Made by a program: the position numbers and the translations under genes. DNA of 64,000 nucleotides from Rhodobacterales bacterium (lineage in GTDB: Bacteria > Pseudomonadota > Alphaproteobacteria > Rhodobacterales > Rhodobacteraceae). The DNA lies in NCBI GenBank assembly GCA_002748265.1, contig PDRY01000013.1, positions 1-64,000 of the forward strand, read 5' to 3'. Each line of letters starts with the position of its first letter. Position 1 is the first letter of the stretch. The notes beneath the pieces are model-generated. The model saw only the letters and a list, made by a program, of their open reading frames with translations, made no database searches and was not told the DNA's origin. This document shows, piece after piece, positions 16,897-24,586 of the stretch.

Positions 16897-17921
16897 TGCT
16901 CAGCCTTGTCGCTTGGCCCCAGGATGCGGACCGAAACCGAAAGCCCTACGCGGGTCAGATCCGTCGGCGGGTCGTGCAGCTCGATCTCTACCGGAAACCG
17001 GCGTGCGGTGCGGACCCAATCAATTCGGTTCGCCACAAGAGGCAGCCCCATCAGCTGCGCTTCCTCGGTTGAGCGTATCGCCCACCCGATGCCCGTTACG
17101 ACGCCTTCGATTGCGCGATCTGGCGCGGCCAGCAAATACACACGCGCTGCGTCGCCTTCGCGGATGACGGGCAGGTCGGTTTCACGAAACAGCGCGCTCA
17201 CATGCCAGTGTGCGGTATCCACCAAGGAAAACAGTGGTGTGCCCGTGACAACGTATTCTCCGGGGTTCAACGTCAGACCCGTAATGCGCCCTGCCGTTGG
17301 GGCCCGCAGCGTGGTGTTGCGCAGGTTGCGCTCCGCCAAGGCGACAGATGCCCGCGCCAGATCGACCTGCGCCTGGCGACTGTCGAGGGTGCCGACGAAG
17401 CCGCCGGTGCCCGCGGCGTGGGCCAACGCCTGATCAAGCGTGACCTGCGCATCGTCGACGGCGGTGCGCGCTGTGTCGACTTCTTGTTCGGTGACATAGC
17501 CGTCCTCGAGCAATGGCTGCAGGCGTTCCAGCGTCTGTTGCGCAAGAAGCAGGTTGTTGCGAGCGCGATCGATTTGCTTGATCGCCACATCTGCATTTGA
17601 TTTTTCCAGATCTAGATTGCGTTGTCCCTGTGTGAGTTCGGATCGCGCCGTGGCGAGTGTGGCCTGCGCCTGTGCCAGCTGAAGCTCGTAGGGCTCAGGG
17701 TCCACGCGAAACAAGGGATCGCCCTCGGCAACCAGCGCATTGTTTTTAACCAAAACCTCGACAACGCGGCCGGGCACGGTGGCCGACAGTTTTATGATGG
17801 GCGCGGCGATTTCTGCAGCATCCGTTTGCGGGAAACGCTCGGCTTGTCGCAAGGCATGGATGCACAGCCCGATAGCGGCGGCGATGGTCACAAGGGTAAG
17901 CAGACGGAATACAGCTTTCAT
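16893..17921 (-). CDS. HlyD-family periplasmic adaptor (AaeA-like)
   Basis: 342 aa. One N-terminal membrane anchor (LLTLVTIAAAIGLCIHAL), then a lipoyl half-motif (ATVPGRVVEVLVKNNALVAEGDPLF), a coiled-coil hairpin with repeated short heptads, and the second half (LRAPTAGRITGLTLNPGEYV). The order matches membrane fusion proteins that bridge inner-membrane pumps to outer-membrane channels. Its start is 3 bases after the DUF1656 stop. Confidence 0.9.
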   Translation of the reverse strand: MKAVFRLLTLVTIAAAIGLCIHALRQAERFPQTDAAEIAAPIIKLSATVPGRVVEVLVKNNALVAEGDPLFRVDPEPYELQLAQAQATLATARSELTQGQRNLDLEKSNADVAIKQIDRARNNLLLAQQTLERLQPLLEDGYVTEQEVDTARTAVDDAQVTLDQALAHAAGTGGFVGTLDSRQAQVDLARASVALAERNLRNTTLRAPTAGRITGLTLNPGEYVVTGTPLFSLVDTAHWHVSALFRETDLPVIREGDAARVYLLAAPDRAIEGVVTGIGWAIRSTEEAQLMGLPLVANRIDWVRTARRFPVEIELHDPPTDLTRVGLSVSVRILGPSDKAEH

Positions 17922-17924
17922 GGG

Positions 17925-18098
17925 CTACAGCCCTCCGACGCGGAGCAGATAGGCGCCTAGCCCGATCAATACGCTCAGCGCCGTGTAGAACGGTGCGCCC
18001 AGCCCAGCGACGGGACCGCCATTCAGGCGGATCACGACTTCGCGGATGATCACAGTTATCAGAACGGCCCCCAAAGCATAGAAGATCCATCCTGGCAT
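17925..18098 (-). CDS. DUF1656 small membrane protein (AaeX-like)
   Basis: 57 aa with two hydrophobic helices (WIFYALGAVLITVIIREVV and FYTALSVLIGLGAYLL). A small protein of this type precedes AaeA/AaeB homologues in many proteobacteria; its exact role is unknown. I chose the ATG at 18098 because the product then starts just before the first helix. No strong ribosome binding site is visible. It is the first gene of the efflux operon. No linked regulator is present; upstream lies an IS6 remnant. Confidence 0.75.
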   Translation of the reverse strand: MPGWIFYALGAVLITVIIREVVIRLNGGPVAGLGAPFYTALSVLIGLGAYLLRVGGL

Positions 18099-18338
18099 GA
18101 ATACGCCACGCAGAGACACGACCGGTGTGGATGATAGACCAAGGGGAACAACTGACAATGATAGCATACGTTTGAACGGATTATTGCAACGTTTCCCTCG
18201 GAGTATCAGTCTGTCAGGAAACGATGCAAGCGTTCCATCCCGTGACAAATGAGGACCGGCGGCTAGGGGAGCCTCGCGGTGCAGCTCATTCCAGCGCTGA
18301 CACAAACCAAGGCATCATGTCGGCCGATGGTAAAATTG

Positions 18339-18629
18339 GGTTCTGTCAGACGAATCTTTATTCGTCTCAGATGTCGGGGCTAGAGCTGTTTAGCGAAGAG
18401 TGGGGCAAATCAGGTCCACCAAAAGCGTACGGTTTCGTGGCAAATATCCATGCAGCGTTCATGCGAAACGTAGTCGGCTTTGCGCAGGCTGAGCGGGTAA
18501 CGGATGTAGTACATCACCGCCACTTTGATGATCACAGGGCTTGATTTGAAGTACTTGAACGGAGAGGGGGCACGCGGCGAGGGTAAGTCACCGCCCGGCA
18601 TGGCTCAAGCCAAGTTTCTCTGACGTGAT
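18339..18629 (-). mobile_element. IS6-family remnant, copy C
   Basis: The left end GGTTCTGTCAGACGAATC resembles the left end of copy A. The right end near 18620 carries the inverted counterpart (CAAGTTTCTCTGACG). Inside, the minus strand encodes the transposase N-terminus FKYFKSSPVIIKVAVMYYIRY and CHETVRFWW. At about 290 bp it is an internally deleted derivative. It closes the island on the side of the tRNA-Ser gene. Confidence 0.72.
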
Positions 18630-18648
18630 ACGTGTCAGGGCTTAGTGG

Positions 18649-18735
18649 CGGAGACGAAGGGATTCGAACCCTCGAGACGGTTTCCCGCCTACTCCCTTAG
18701 CAGGGGAGCGCCTTCGACCACTCGGCCACGTCTCC
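18649..18735 (-). tRNA. tRNA-Ser (GCU)
   Basis: 87-nt class II tRNA: 7-bp acceptor stem GGAGACG, anticodon loop CTGCTAA with anticodon GCT, a long variable arm and the T-loop TTCGAAT. CCA is not encoded. tRNA-Ser genes are frequent integration points; here the gene borders the accessory island. Confidence 0.96.
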
Positions 18736-18796
18736 GCTGACCCGTCTATGCGGTCGCGTCGCCGGAGACAAGAGGGGAGCAGCACGCAATGCGTCC

Positions 18797-21064
18797 TTAG
18801 TGTTGCGTCTCGCCAACGTCCTCAACGGTGAAGAAGAAATCCGCGTCATGCTCAGCGAAAACAACATCGTCCGGCACGGTGTCTGGGCCGCCCAGGAACA
18901 CGTTCTGCCCGAAATGCCCGTGCATCCGGGACAAGCGTTCCATCCGGGGGCCGGTCAGGGTGGCATAGAACTCCTGCTGGTCGGGGCGTGTGCGCAGGGT
19001 GTCGATCTTGGCGCGGTGGGCGGCCACGCAGGCCTCATGGGCGGCGCGGATGTCCGGATCTGACAGCAGGCGGGCGCGCTCGGCCTCCATCAGGGGGATC
19101 TTGTTCTGGATCGAGCGGTCCTCAACCCCGTTATTGTTCATGCGGAACCAGTAGGCGAGCCCCTGATCGCGGTCCACGTGGTTCACCCGGCCGCGGTCGC
19201 GCTTCACCAGGAAGCTTTCAGCAGAGCGCACCGCGTAATGGTTGAGCTGCACCATATCGTAGCCATAGGTTGAAGAGGTCGACCGCCACGCGTTGCGATA
19301 CATGCCCGGCGGGAGCGGCTTGCCCGATCCGTTAACCCAGTTGATCGCCCGCCAAAGCTGCGGGTTCAGCCCCTTGGGGCGGTGCACGCCCATCTTCTTG
19401 AAGATGCCGAGCGTTTGGAAAAGGGTCTTGAACCCCCAAGCCTGGTGCGGCTTGTTCGCGAATTCGCGCGCGCAGCGGGTGTAGTCGCGCAGCAGCGATT
19501 CATCATCGCGGTATTCATGCACGTCGGAATTGCCGAACAGCCGCCAGGTGCAGGAGATCAGGTTCACCCCCGGCAGCGCGTCATAGAGCGCCCCCAGCGT
19601 GCCGTCGCCCACTTTGACGTTGATGAATTCGTCCACATCCATCGAGATGGCCCAGTCGGCGTCCTTCACGCAGGGCTCATCGTCCGATGCGGCAAGCGCG
19701 GCGTGCTGCGGTTTCTGGCCGGTTTCGCGAAACGGGTTGTCGCGGTGCTGGACGAAGCCTTTTTCCTGAAGCAGGTCCAGGAACGTGTCGGTGCCGTCGT
19801 CGCAATCGTTGGTATAGACCAGCACATCGGTCACGCCGATGGCGCGGTGGAAAGCCAGCCATTCCAGGATAAACGGCCCTTCGTTCTTCATGCAGGTGAC
19901 GATCACCGTGCGGGTCGGGCCGGGCTTGCGGTCCTTCTTGAGGCTCACATCCGGCATCCGCACCGGGTTGCCGCCCCAGGCGTCTTCGCTCAGATGCAAG
20001 AGCCCCGCATCCTCGATCAGAGAACTTTTCGGCACGATCCGGGCGATGGCTTCGTCCTCGTGGCGGATCGCCATGTAGCGGTCATAGAAGACAATCCGTT
20101 TGGGATCGGGGTTGGCGCCCACCACACGGTTGGGGCGCCAGACAGACGTGTCCGGCAGCTTGCCCGGTGCGATGGCCCAGCGGCTGCGGTGCCCCTTGGC
20201 GTCGAACTGGACGCAGATGTGGTCTTTGTAATGGGCCGGCGCGTCTTCGCGGACGCGCCAGGGATAGACCTGGCGCCCGGCAAGGGTCACTGCGCCGGCC
20301 TCTTCGGCGCGAGCGAACGGGTTGTCTCCGCCGGGGCGGATCAGGTCGTGGAGCTCCAGATTGGCGACCGAAGCGGCACGGTCCAGGAAGCGGTGGCGCA
20401 GCAGCTCCCAGATGTGCAGATGATCGAGCGGAGAGCTCCACGGCTCGCCGGGCGGCACCTCCATCCGGTCCTTGCCGGGGGCGCCGGGGACGTTGAACGG
20501 ATGGGCCTCATGGGGCAGGTCGGGCACGCCGAGTGGCAGATCGCAATGCACGACCACAACGCGCTTGAGCCCCGGAATGCCGCCGACGCGGGTCTCCAGA
20601 TCCCTGACGAAAGCTTCATCGCTGCCGGGCGGGGCGCGGTCAAAGATCAGCGCGGCCTCCATCCCGAAGCGGCGGCAGTGCCAGTCAAGCCAGTCATGGG
20701 CGATGGCGGCGCTTTCGCCGTTTCGGATGGCGATGGCCGTGCGCAGCCCCGCGAAAAGGCCGGTTTCCTCGGGATAGGCCCGCAGGGCGACGGTTTCGCC
20801 GTCGATCTTCAGGCCCACGTGATCCAGCGGATAGTCCGAGCGCAGGTAGAGCGCGGGCGCGTCACCAATGGTGAAAGAGCGCACCAGCTCTACGGGTTCC
20901 GATATTTCAACATTGGGAACCGCCGCGATCTTGCGGAAGAACAGCCAAAAGCGGCGGTCATGGGCGGCATCGTTATGCACCGCGTCGATCAGGTGCCCCG
21001 GGCCCACATCCTGAACGTGAAGAGCGCGCACCAGCACGATCGGGTCTTGGGGATCAACGGTCAT
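18797..21064 (-). CDS. Large glycosyltransferase family 2-like protein
   Basis: About 755 aa. The C-terminal half holds a GT-A-type domain of the Glyco_tranf_2_4 class: RTVIVTCMKNEGPFILEWL from about residue 384, then WAISMDVDEFI with the D-x-D at about 473, and a conserved histidine/arginine-rich end. The N-terminal 380 residues are not recognised and may be a second, divergent sugar or protein-modifying module. It probably builds a surface polysaccharide. The frame stays open upstream across sodB, but that part is antisense; the ATG at 21064 is chosen (an in-frame ATG at 21100 is possible). It is divergent from sodB. Confidence 0.8.
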   Translation of the reverse strand: MTVDPQDPIVLVRALHVQDVGPGHLIDAVHNDAAHDRRFWLFFRKIAAVPNVEISEPVELVRSFTIGDAPALYLRSDYPLDHVGLKIDGETVALRAYPEETGLFAGLRTAIAIRNGESAAIAHDWLDWHCRRFGMEAALIFDRAPPGSDEAFVRDLETRVGGIPGLKRVVVVHCDLPLGVPDLPHEAHPFNVPGAPGKDRMEVPPGEPWSSPLDHLHIWELLRHRFLDRAASVANLELHDLIRPGGDNPFARAEEAGAVTLAGRQVYPWRVREDAPAHYKDHICVQFDAKGHRSRWAIAPGKLPDTSVWRPNRVVGANPDPKRIVFYDRYMAIRHEDEAIARIVPKSSLIEDAGLLHLSEDAWGGNPVRMPDVSLKKDRKPGPTRTVIVTCMKNEGPFILEWLAFHRAIGVTDVLVYTNDCDDGTDTFLDLLQEKGFVQHRDNPFRETGQKPQHAALAASDDEPCVKDADWAISMDVDEFINVKVGDGTLGALYDALPGVNLISCTWRLFGNSDVHEYRDDESLLRDYTRCAREFANKPHQAWGFKTLFQTLGIFKKMGVHRPKGLNPQLWRAINWVNGSGKPLPPGMYRNAWRSTSSTYGYDMVQLNHYAVRSAESFLVKRDRGRVNHVDRDQGLAYWFRMNNNGVEDRSIQNKIPLMEAERARLLSDPDIRAAHEACVAAHRAKIDTLRTRPDQQEFYATLTGPRMERLSRMHGHFGQNVFLGGPDTVPDDVVFAEHDADFFFTVEDVGETQH

Positions 21065-21202
21065 GGTCACGGTTGCACTTGCCTCATTGGCGCGGACCAT
21101 GCCATGCAACCAAGGAATTTGCCAGACGCGGGAACCCGGCCACGGATCCCCGCGTTTGGCAGATACACCGGACCTGAAATCCCAGTGAGAGGAGGCCTCC
21201 CC

Positions 21203-21802
21203 ATGGCTTTTGAACTTCCCGATCTTCCCTATGCCCACGACGCTCTTGCCGATCTGGGCATGTCGAAAGAGACGCTCGAATATCACCACGACCTGCACCA
21301 CAAGGCCTATGTCGACAATGGCAACAAGCTGATCGCGGGCACCGAGTGGGAGGGCAAGTCTCTCGAAGAGATCGTCAAGGGCACCTACCAGGCGGGCGCC
21401 GTCGCTCAGAACGGCATCTTCAACAACGCCTCCCAGCATTGGAACCACATGCAGTTCTGGGAAATGATGGGCCCGAATGGCGCCGTCATGCCCGGTGAGC
21501 TGGAGAAGGCCCTGGTCGAAAGCTTCGGCTCCGTTGAGAAATTCAAGGACGAGTTCGCCGCCGCAGGCGCAGGCCAGTTCGGCTCTGGCTGGTGCTGGCT
21601 GGTGAAAGACACCGATGGCGGCCTGAAGGTCACCAAGACCGAAAACGGTGTGAACCCGCTGTGCTTTGGTCAGACTGCTCTTCTGGGCTGCGATGTGTGG
21701 GAACACTCCTACTACATCGACTTCCGCAACAAGCGCCCGGCCTACCTGACCAACTTCCTCGAGAAGCTGGTCAACTGGGAGAACGTCGCCTCGCGCATGT
21801 GA
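21203..21802 (+). CDS. sodB: Superoxide dismutase, Fe type
   Basis: 199 aa. Metal ligands by alignment with E. coli SodB: H28 (LEYHHDLHH), H82 (WNH), D164 and H168 (CDVWEHSYY). Q78 in NNASQHW is in the N-terminal-half position that distinguishes iron from manganese enzymes. A GAGGAGG ribosome binding site precedes the ATG. No signal peptide, so it is cytoplasmic. It converts superoxide to hydrogen peroxide and oxygen. It is monocistronic, with its own terminator downstream. Confidence 0.96.
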   Translation: MAFELPDLPYAHDALADLGMSKETLEYHHDLHHKAYVDNGNKLIAGTEWEGKSLEEIVKGTYQAGAVAQNGIFNNASQHWNHMQFWEMMGPNGAVMPGELEKALVESFGSVEKFKDEFAAAGAGQFGSGWCWLVKDTDGGLKVTKTENGVNPLCFGQTALLGCDVWEHSYYIDFRNKRPAYLTNFLEKLVNWENVASRM

Positions 21803-21821
21803 TCCGTGACGTTGCAGAACA

Positions 21822-21856
21822 GGAAAGGGGCCGGGGGAAACTCCGGCCCTTTTTCG
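21822..21856 (+). terminator. sodB rho-independent terminator
   Basis: A G/C stem, AAAGGGGCCGG against CCGGCCCTTT, with a short loop followed by TTTTT, 20 bases after the sodB stop codon. Confidence 0.85.
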
Positions 21857-21945
21857 TTCCTGCACCCTGCGGGACAGCGATCACAAAGACGGGGGTGGCT
21901 CGCCGCGCGGCGGCTCGCTATTGTACGTCGGCGGCCGATGGGGTC

Positions 21946-22090
21946 GCGCGTTCTCAGGGCGGGGTGAAATTCCCCACCGGCGGTATGGGGGAGACCCCGA
22001 GCCCGCGAGCGCCCCGGCCTAATGTCGGGGGTCAGCAGATCAGGTGCGAGGCCTGAGCCGACGGTCATAGTCCGGATGGAAGAGAGCGGG
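21946..22090 (+). ncRNA. FMN riboswitch (RFN element)
   Basis: Hallmark RFN segments appear in order: TTCTCAGGGCGGGGTGAAA at 21951, the CCCCACCGGCGGTA turn, GAGCCCGCGAGCG, GTCAGCAGATC with GGTGCGA, and GCCGACGGTCATAGTCCGGATG ending in GAAGAGAG. It sits 65 bases upstream of an EamA permease. FMN binding should reduce expression of that gene, so the transporter would be made when flavin is scarce. Confidence 0.96.
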
Positions 22091-22154
22091 GCAGGGTGCG
22101 TTTAAGCGCGCCCCTGTGCCGTCTTGCCTTGGGTCATGGGCAAAAGGGAAAGAC

Positions 22155-23030
22155 ATGACCATTTCTGTGACAACTCTTCGGGCGCCGCTGGTGGGCGCCC
22201 TCGCCATGGTGGGGGCTGGCGCGGTGTTCGCCGGGGCCAACACTTTGGTGCAACTGGCCACCATGCGTATGGGCGCGGCGCCTCCGGTGGTGGCCTTTGG
22301 GCAGTATCTGGCGGCGACGCTGCTGTTTTTGCCGTGGATCGCGGGTCAGGCGCGCGGCGGCGGCGGAACCCGCCGCTGGGGAGCGCATCTCATGCGCGTT
22401 TTGCTGGCGGCGCTGGGGGTTCAGCTTTGGGTGGCCGGGCTGGCCTATGTGCCGATCTGGCAGGCCATCGCGCTGGTGATGACATCCCCCGTCTTCGTGA
22501 CGCTCGGGGCCTGGGCTCTGCTGGGCGAAGAGGTTGGCCCCGCCCGCTGGGGCGCGGTTCTGGCCGGGCTCGCCGGGGGCGCTGTGGTGCTGGCCCCCTG
22601 GCAAGAGGCGTTTCAGATTCAGGCTCTTTTGCCTCTCGGGGCGGCAGCGCTCTGGGCCGGGGTGTCCCTGATGACCAAGCGTCTGAGCGCGACGGAAAGC
22701 GCCGAGACGCTCACCTTGTGGCTTCTGCTGGGCCTTGTGCCGGTCAATGCGCTCGTCTGGGGGCTAGAGGGCGGGGCGATGCCGGGAGCCTCCGTGCTGG
22801 CGCTGATCGCACTGGCCGGGGCTCTGACCGCGTTCGCGCAATACCTGATCGCGCGGGCCTATGGGCTTGCGGATGCGGCCTTCCTGCAGCCGTTCGACCA
22901 TGTGAAGCTGCTCTTCAACGTGGGGCTTGGCGCGGCGGTGTTCGGGTTCCTCCCGCCCGGTCGGCTGTGGATCGGCGCCGCGCTGATCGTGGGCGCGTCG
23001 CTCATGCTGGTGGAGCGCGAGCGACGTTAG
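22155..23030 (+). CDS. ribN: Riboflavin importer RibN (EamA/DMT family)
   Basis: 291-aa inner-membrane protein with ten hydrophobic segments in two EamA repeats. Most EamA proteins cannot be assigned a substrate, but this one lies directly behind an FMN riboswitch, the arrangement of the RibN riboflavin transporters of alphaproteobacteria. The ATG at 22155 (product starting MTISVTTLRAPL) fits the family better than the earlier in-frame ATG at 22116; the ribosome binding site is weak (GGGAAAG). Confidence 0.87.
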   Translation: MTISVTTLRAPLVGALAMVGAGAVFAGANTLVQLATMRMGAAPPVVAFGQYLAATLLFLPWIAGQARGGGGTRRWGAHLMRVLLAALGVQLWVAGLAYVPIWQAIALVMTSPVFVTLGAWALLGEEVGPARWGAVLAGLAGGAVVLAPWQEAFQIQALLPLGAAALWAGVSLMTKRLSATESAETLTLWLLLGLVPVNALVWGLEGGAMPGASVLALIALAGALTAFAQYLIARAYGLADAAFLQPFDHVKLLFNVGLGAAVFGFLPPGRLWIGAALIVGASLMLVERERR

Positions 23031-23093
23031 AGCCTTGCCAATCCGCGCCGTCCCTGACTTTGATGGCGCGGATCAGCAATTGAGGGCACAGGC

Positions 23094-24005
23094 ATGGAGC
23101 AAGGCAGCGCGAAGCTGGGCATCTTGGCGATGATCGGCGCCTGCACGATCTGGGGCCTGTCGGGCATGTTCTATGCGCAGCTGCGCCATGTGCCGGCTCT
23201 GGAAGTGCTGAGCTGGCGCACCGGGGCGTCGGCGGTGTTCTTCGTTCTGGTGCTGGCCGTGCAAGGCCGCCTGCGCAGCCTGCCCCCCGCTTTCGCACCG
23301 CGCCGAGCAGGGCGGGTGGCGCTCGCGGCGCTCTTTATCTCGACCAACTGGTTCGGGTTTATCTTTTCGATCCAGGCCGGGCACGCGGTTGAGGCCTCGC
23401 TGGGCTATTACATCTTCCCGCTGGTCGCTGTGCTGCTGGGGCGGCTTCTCTTCGGAGAGGCGCTCGGCCCGCTGCAATGGGTGGCCGTGGGGCTGGCCGC
23501 TCTGGCAGTCACGGTGCTGACCTGGGGGCTGGGCGTGCCGCCGTGGATTGCGCTCATGCTGGCGGGTACTTTCGCGGCCTATGGCGTGCTGAAGAAGGGG
23601 CTGGATCTGGGGCCGGTCGTATCCGTCACCGCCGAGGTCCTGATGCTGCTGCCGCTGGCGCTATACTGGGCCTTCGCGCAGGGGCATGGGTTCCATTGGG
23701 ACGGCCGAACGCTGGCGCTGCTGCTGGCCTCCGGGCCGATCACCGGGGGGCCGCTGATCCTGTTTTCCTATGCCGCGCGGCGGGTGCGTCTGTCGACCGT
23801 GGGGCTCATCCAGTACATGAACCCCACGCTTCAGTTCCTCGTTGCGGTGCTGGTGTTCCGCGAACCTTTCACGCCCTGGCACATGATCGCCTTCCCGATG
23901 ATCTGGGCGGCGCTTGCGCTTTACTCCGCCGTCTCGCTCAGAGGCAGCAGGGCCGCGCGCAAGGCGGCTTCCGCAGCGGGCACATCGGCGGCAACGGTGA
24001 AATAG
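23094..24005 (+). CDS. EamA-family permease, RarD type
   Basis: 303 aa with ten hydrophobic segments in the EamA arrangement. Motifs such as IGACTIWGLSGMFY near the start, SLGYYIFPLVAVLLG in the middle and STVGLIQYMNPTLQFLVAVLVF near the end fit the RarD subgroup. The substrate is unknown for this family. It follows ribN by 63 bases but is probably not under the riboswitch alone. Its last 85 bases overlap the 3' end of the convergent LOG gene, so the basic C-terminal tail is encoded opposite another protein. Confidence 0.82.
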   Translation: MEQGSAKLGILAMIGACTIWGLSGMFYAQLRHVPALEVLSWRTGASAVFFVLVLAVQGRLRSLPPAFAPRRAGRVALAALFISTNWFGFIFSIQAGHAVEASLGYYIFPLVAVLLGRLLFGEALGPLQWVAVGLAALAVTVLTWGLGVPPWIALMLAGTFAAYGVLKKGLDLGPVVSVTAEVLMLLPLALYWAFAQGHGFHWDGRTLALLLASGPITGGPLILFSYAARRVRLSTVGLIQYMNPTLQFLVAVLVFREPFTPWHMIAFPMIWAALALYSAVSLRGSRAARKAASAAGTSAATVK

Positions 24006-24493
24006 CCGCGGTTTTCGGCTCCGGCGAAGCCCTGGGTCACGAGGTTGTCGATCAGCGCCACCAGCGGATCCCAGTAGCCGCCCACATTGAGCAGCACGAT
24101 GGGCTTGTCGTGAAGGCCAAGCTGGCGCCAGGTAAGCGCTTCGAAGAACTCGTCCAGCGTGCCCGCGCCGCCGGGCAGCACGACCACGGCATCGGCGTTC
24201 ATGAACATGACCTTTTTGCGCTCGTGCATCGTCTCGGTCACGACGTAGCGGTCCAGATCGCGCTTGCCGACCTCCATCCGCACGAGATGCTCGGGGATCA
24301 CGCCCAGGGTCGGCGCGCCAGCCGCTTGCGCCGTGCGCGCCACGCGGCCCATCAGGCCGACATCGCCCGCCCCGTAGACCAGCCCCCAACCGTTGCCGCC
24401 CAGCATGGCGCCAAGGGTTTCGGCGGCGGCGGCATAGATCGGATCGTTCCCGTCACGGGCGCCGCAGTAGACGCAGATCTTGGGGAGGCTCAT
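23921..24493 (-). CDS. LOG-family cytokinin riboside 5'-monophosphate phosphoribohydrolase
   Basis: 190 aa. The family signature PGGAGTLDEFFEALTW is present, with ICVYCGARDGNDP at the N-terminus and GDVGLMGRVA in between, the layout of LOG (TIGR00730) proteins. These cleave the N-glycosidic bond of nucleoside 5'-monophosphates. In bacteria the physiological role is often unclear. The ATG at 24493 gives the normal length; upstream extensions of the frame are antisense to the LysM gene. The 3' end overlaps the EamA gene on the other strand. Confidence 0.9.
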   Translation of the reverse strand: MSLPKICVYCGARDGNDPIYAAAAETLGAMLGGNGWGLVYGAGDVGLMGRVARTAQAAGAPTLGVIPEHLVRMEVGKRDLDRYVVTETMHERKKVMFMNADAVVVLPGGAGTLDEFFEALTWRQLGLHDKPIVLLNVGGYWDPLVALIDNLVTQGFAGAENRGYFTVAADVPAAEAALRAALLPLSETAE

Positions 24494-24586
24494 GGCATGG
24501 TCCTTTCGCTGGGGTTGCTCCTGCTCTAGCAGGCGCGGGGGAAATCGGGCAAGATGGCGCGCAACATGGCCTGAGGGAGCGATAAA

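Noticed and set aside
19382-21202. Long plus-strand frame running into sodB (would give an 806-aa protein)
   Set aside because: It is the complement of the glycosyltransferase and composition-driven; sodB has its own ribosome binding site and standard length from 21203.
21065-21865. N-terminal extension of the glycosyltransferase frame across sodB
   Set aside because: The stretch is antisense to the well-supported sodB gene and has no similarity of its own; the start at 21064 is adequate.
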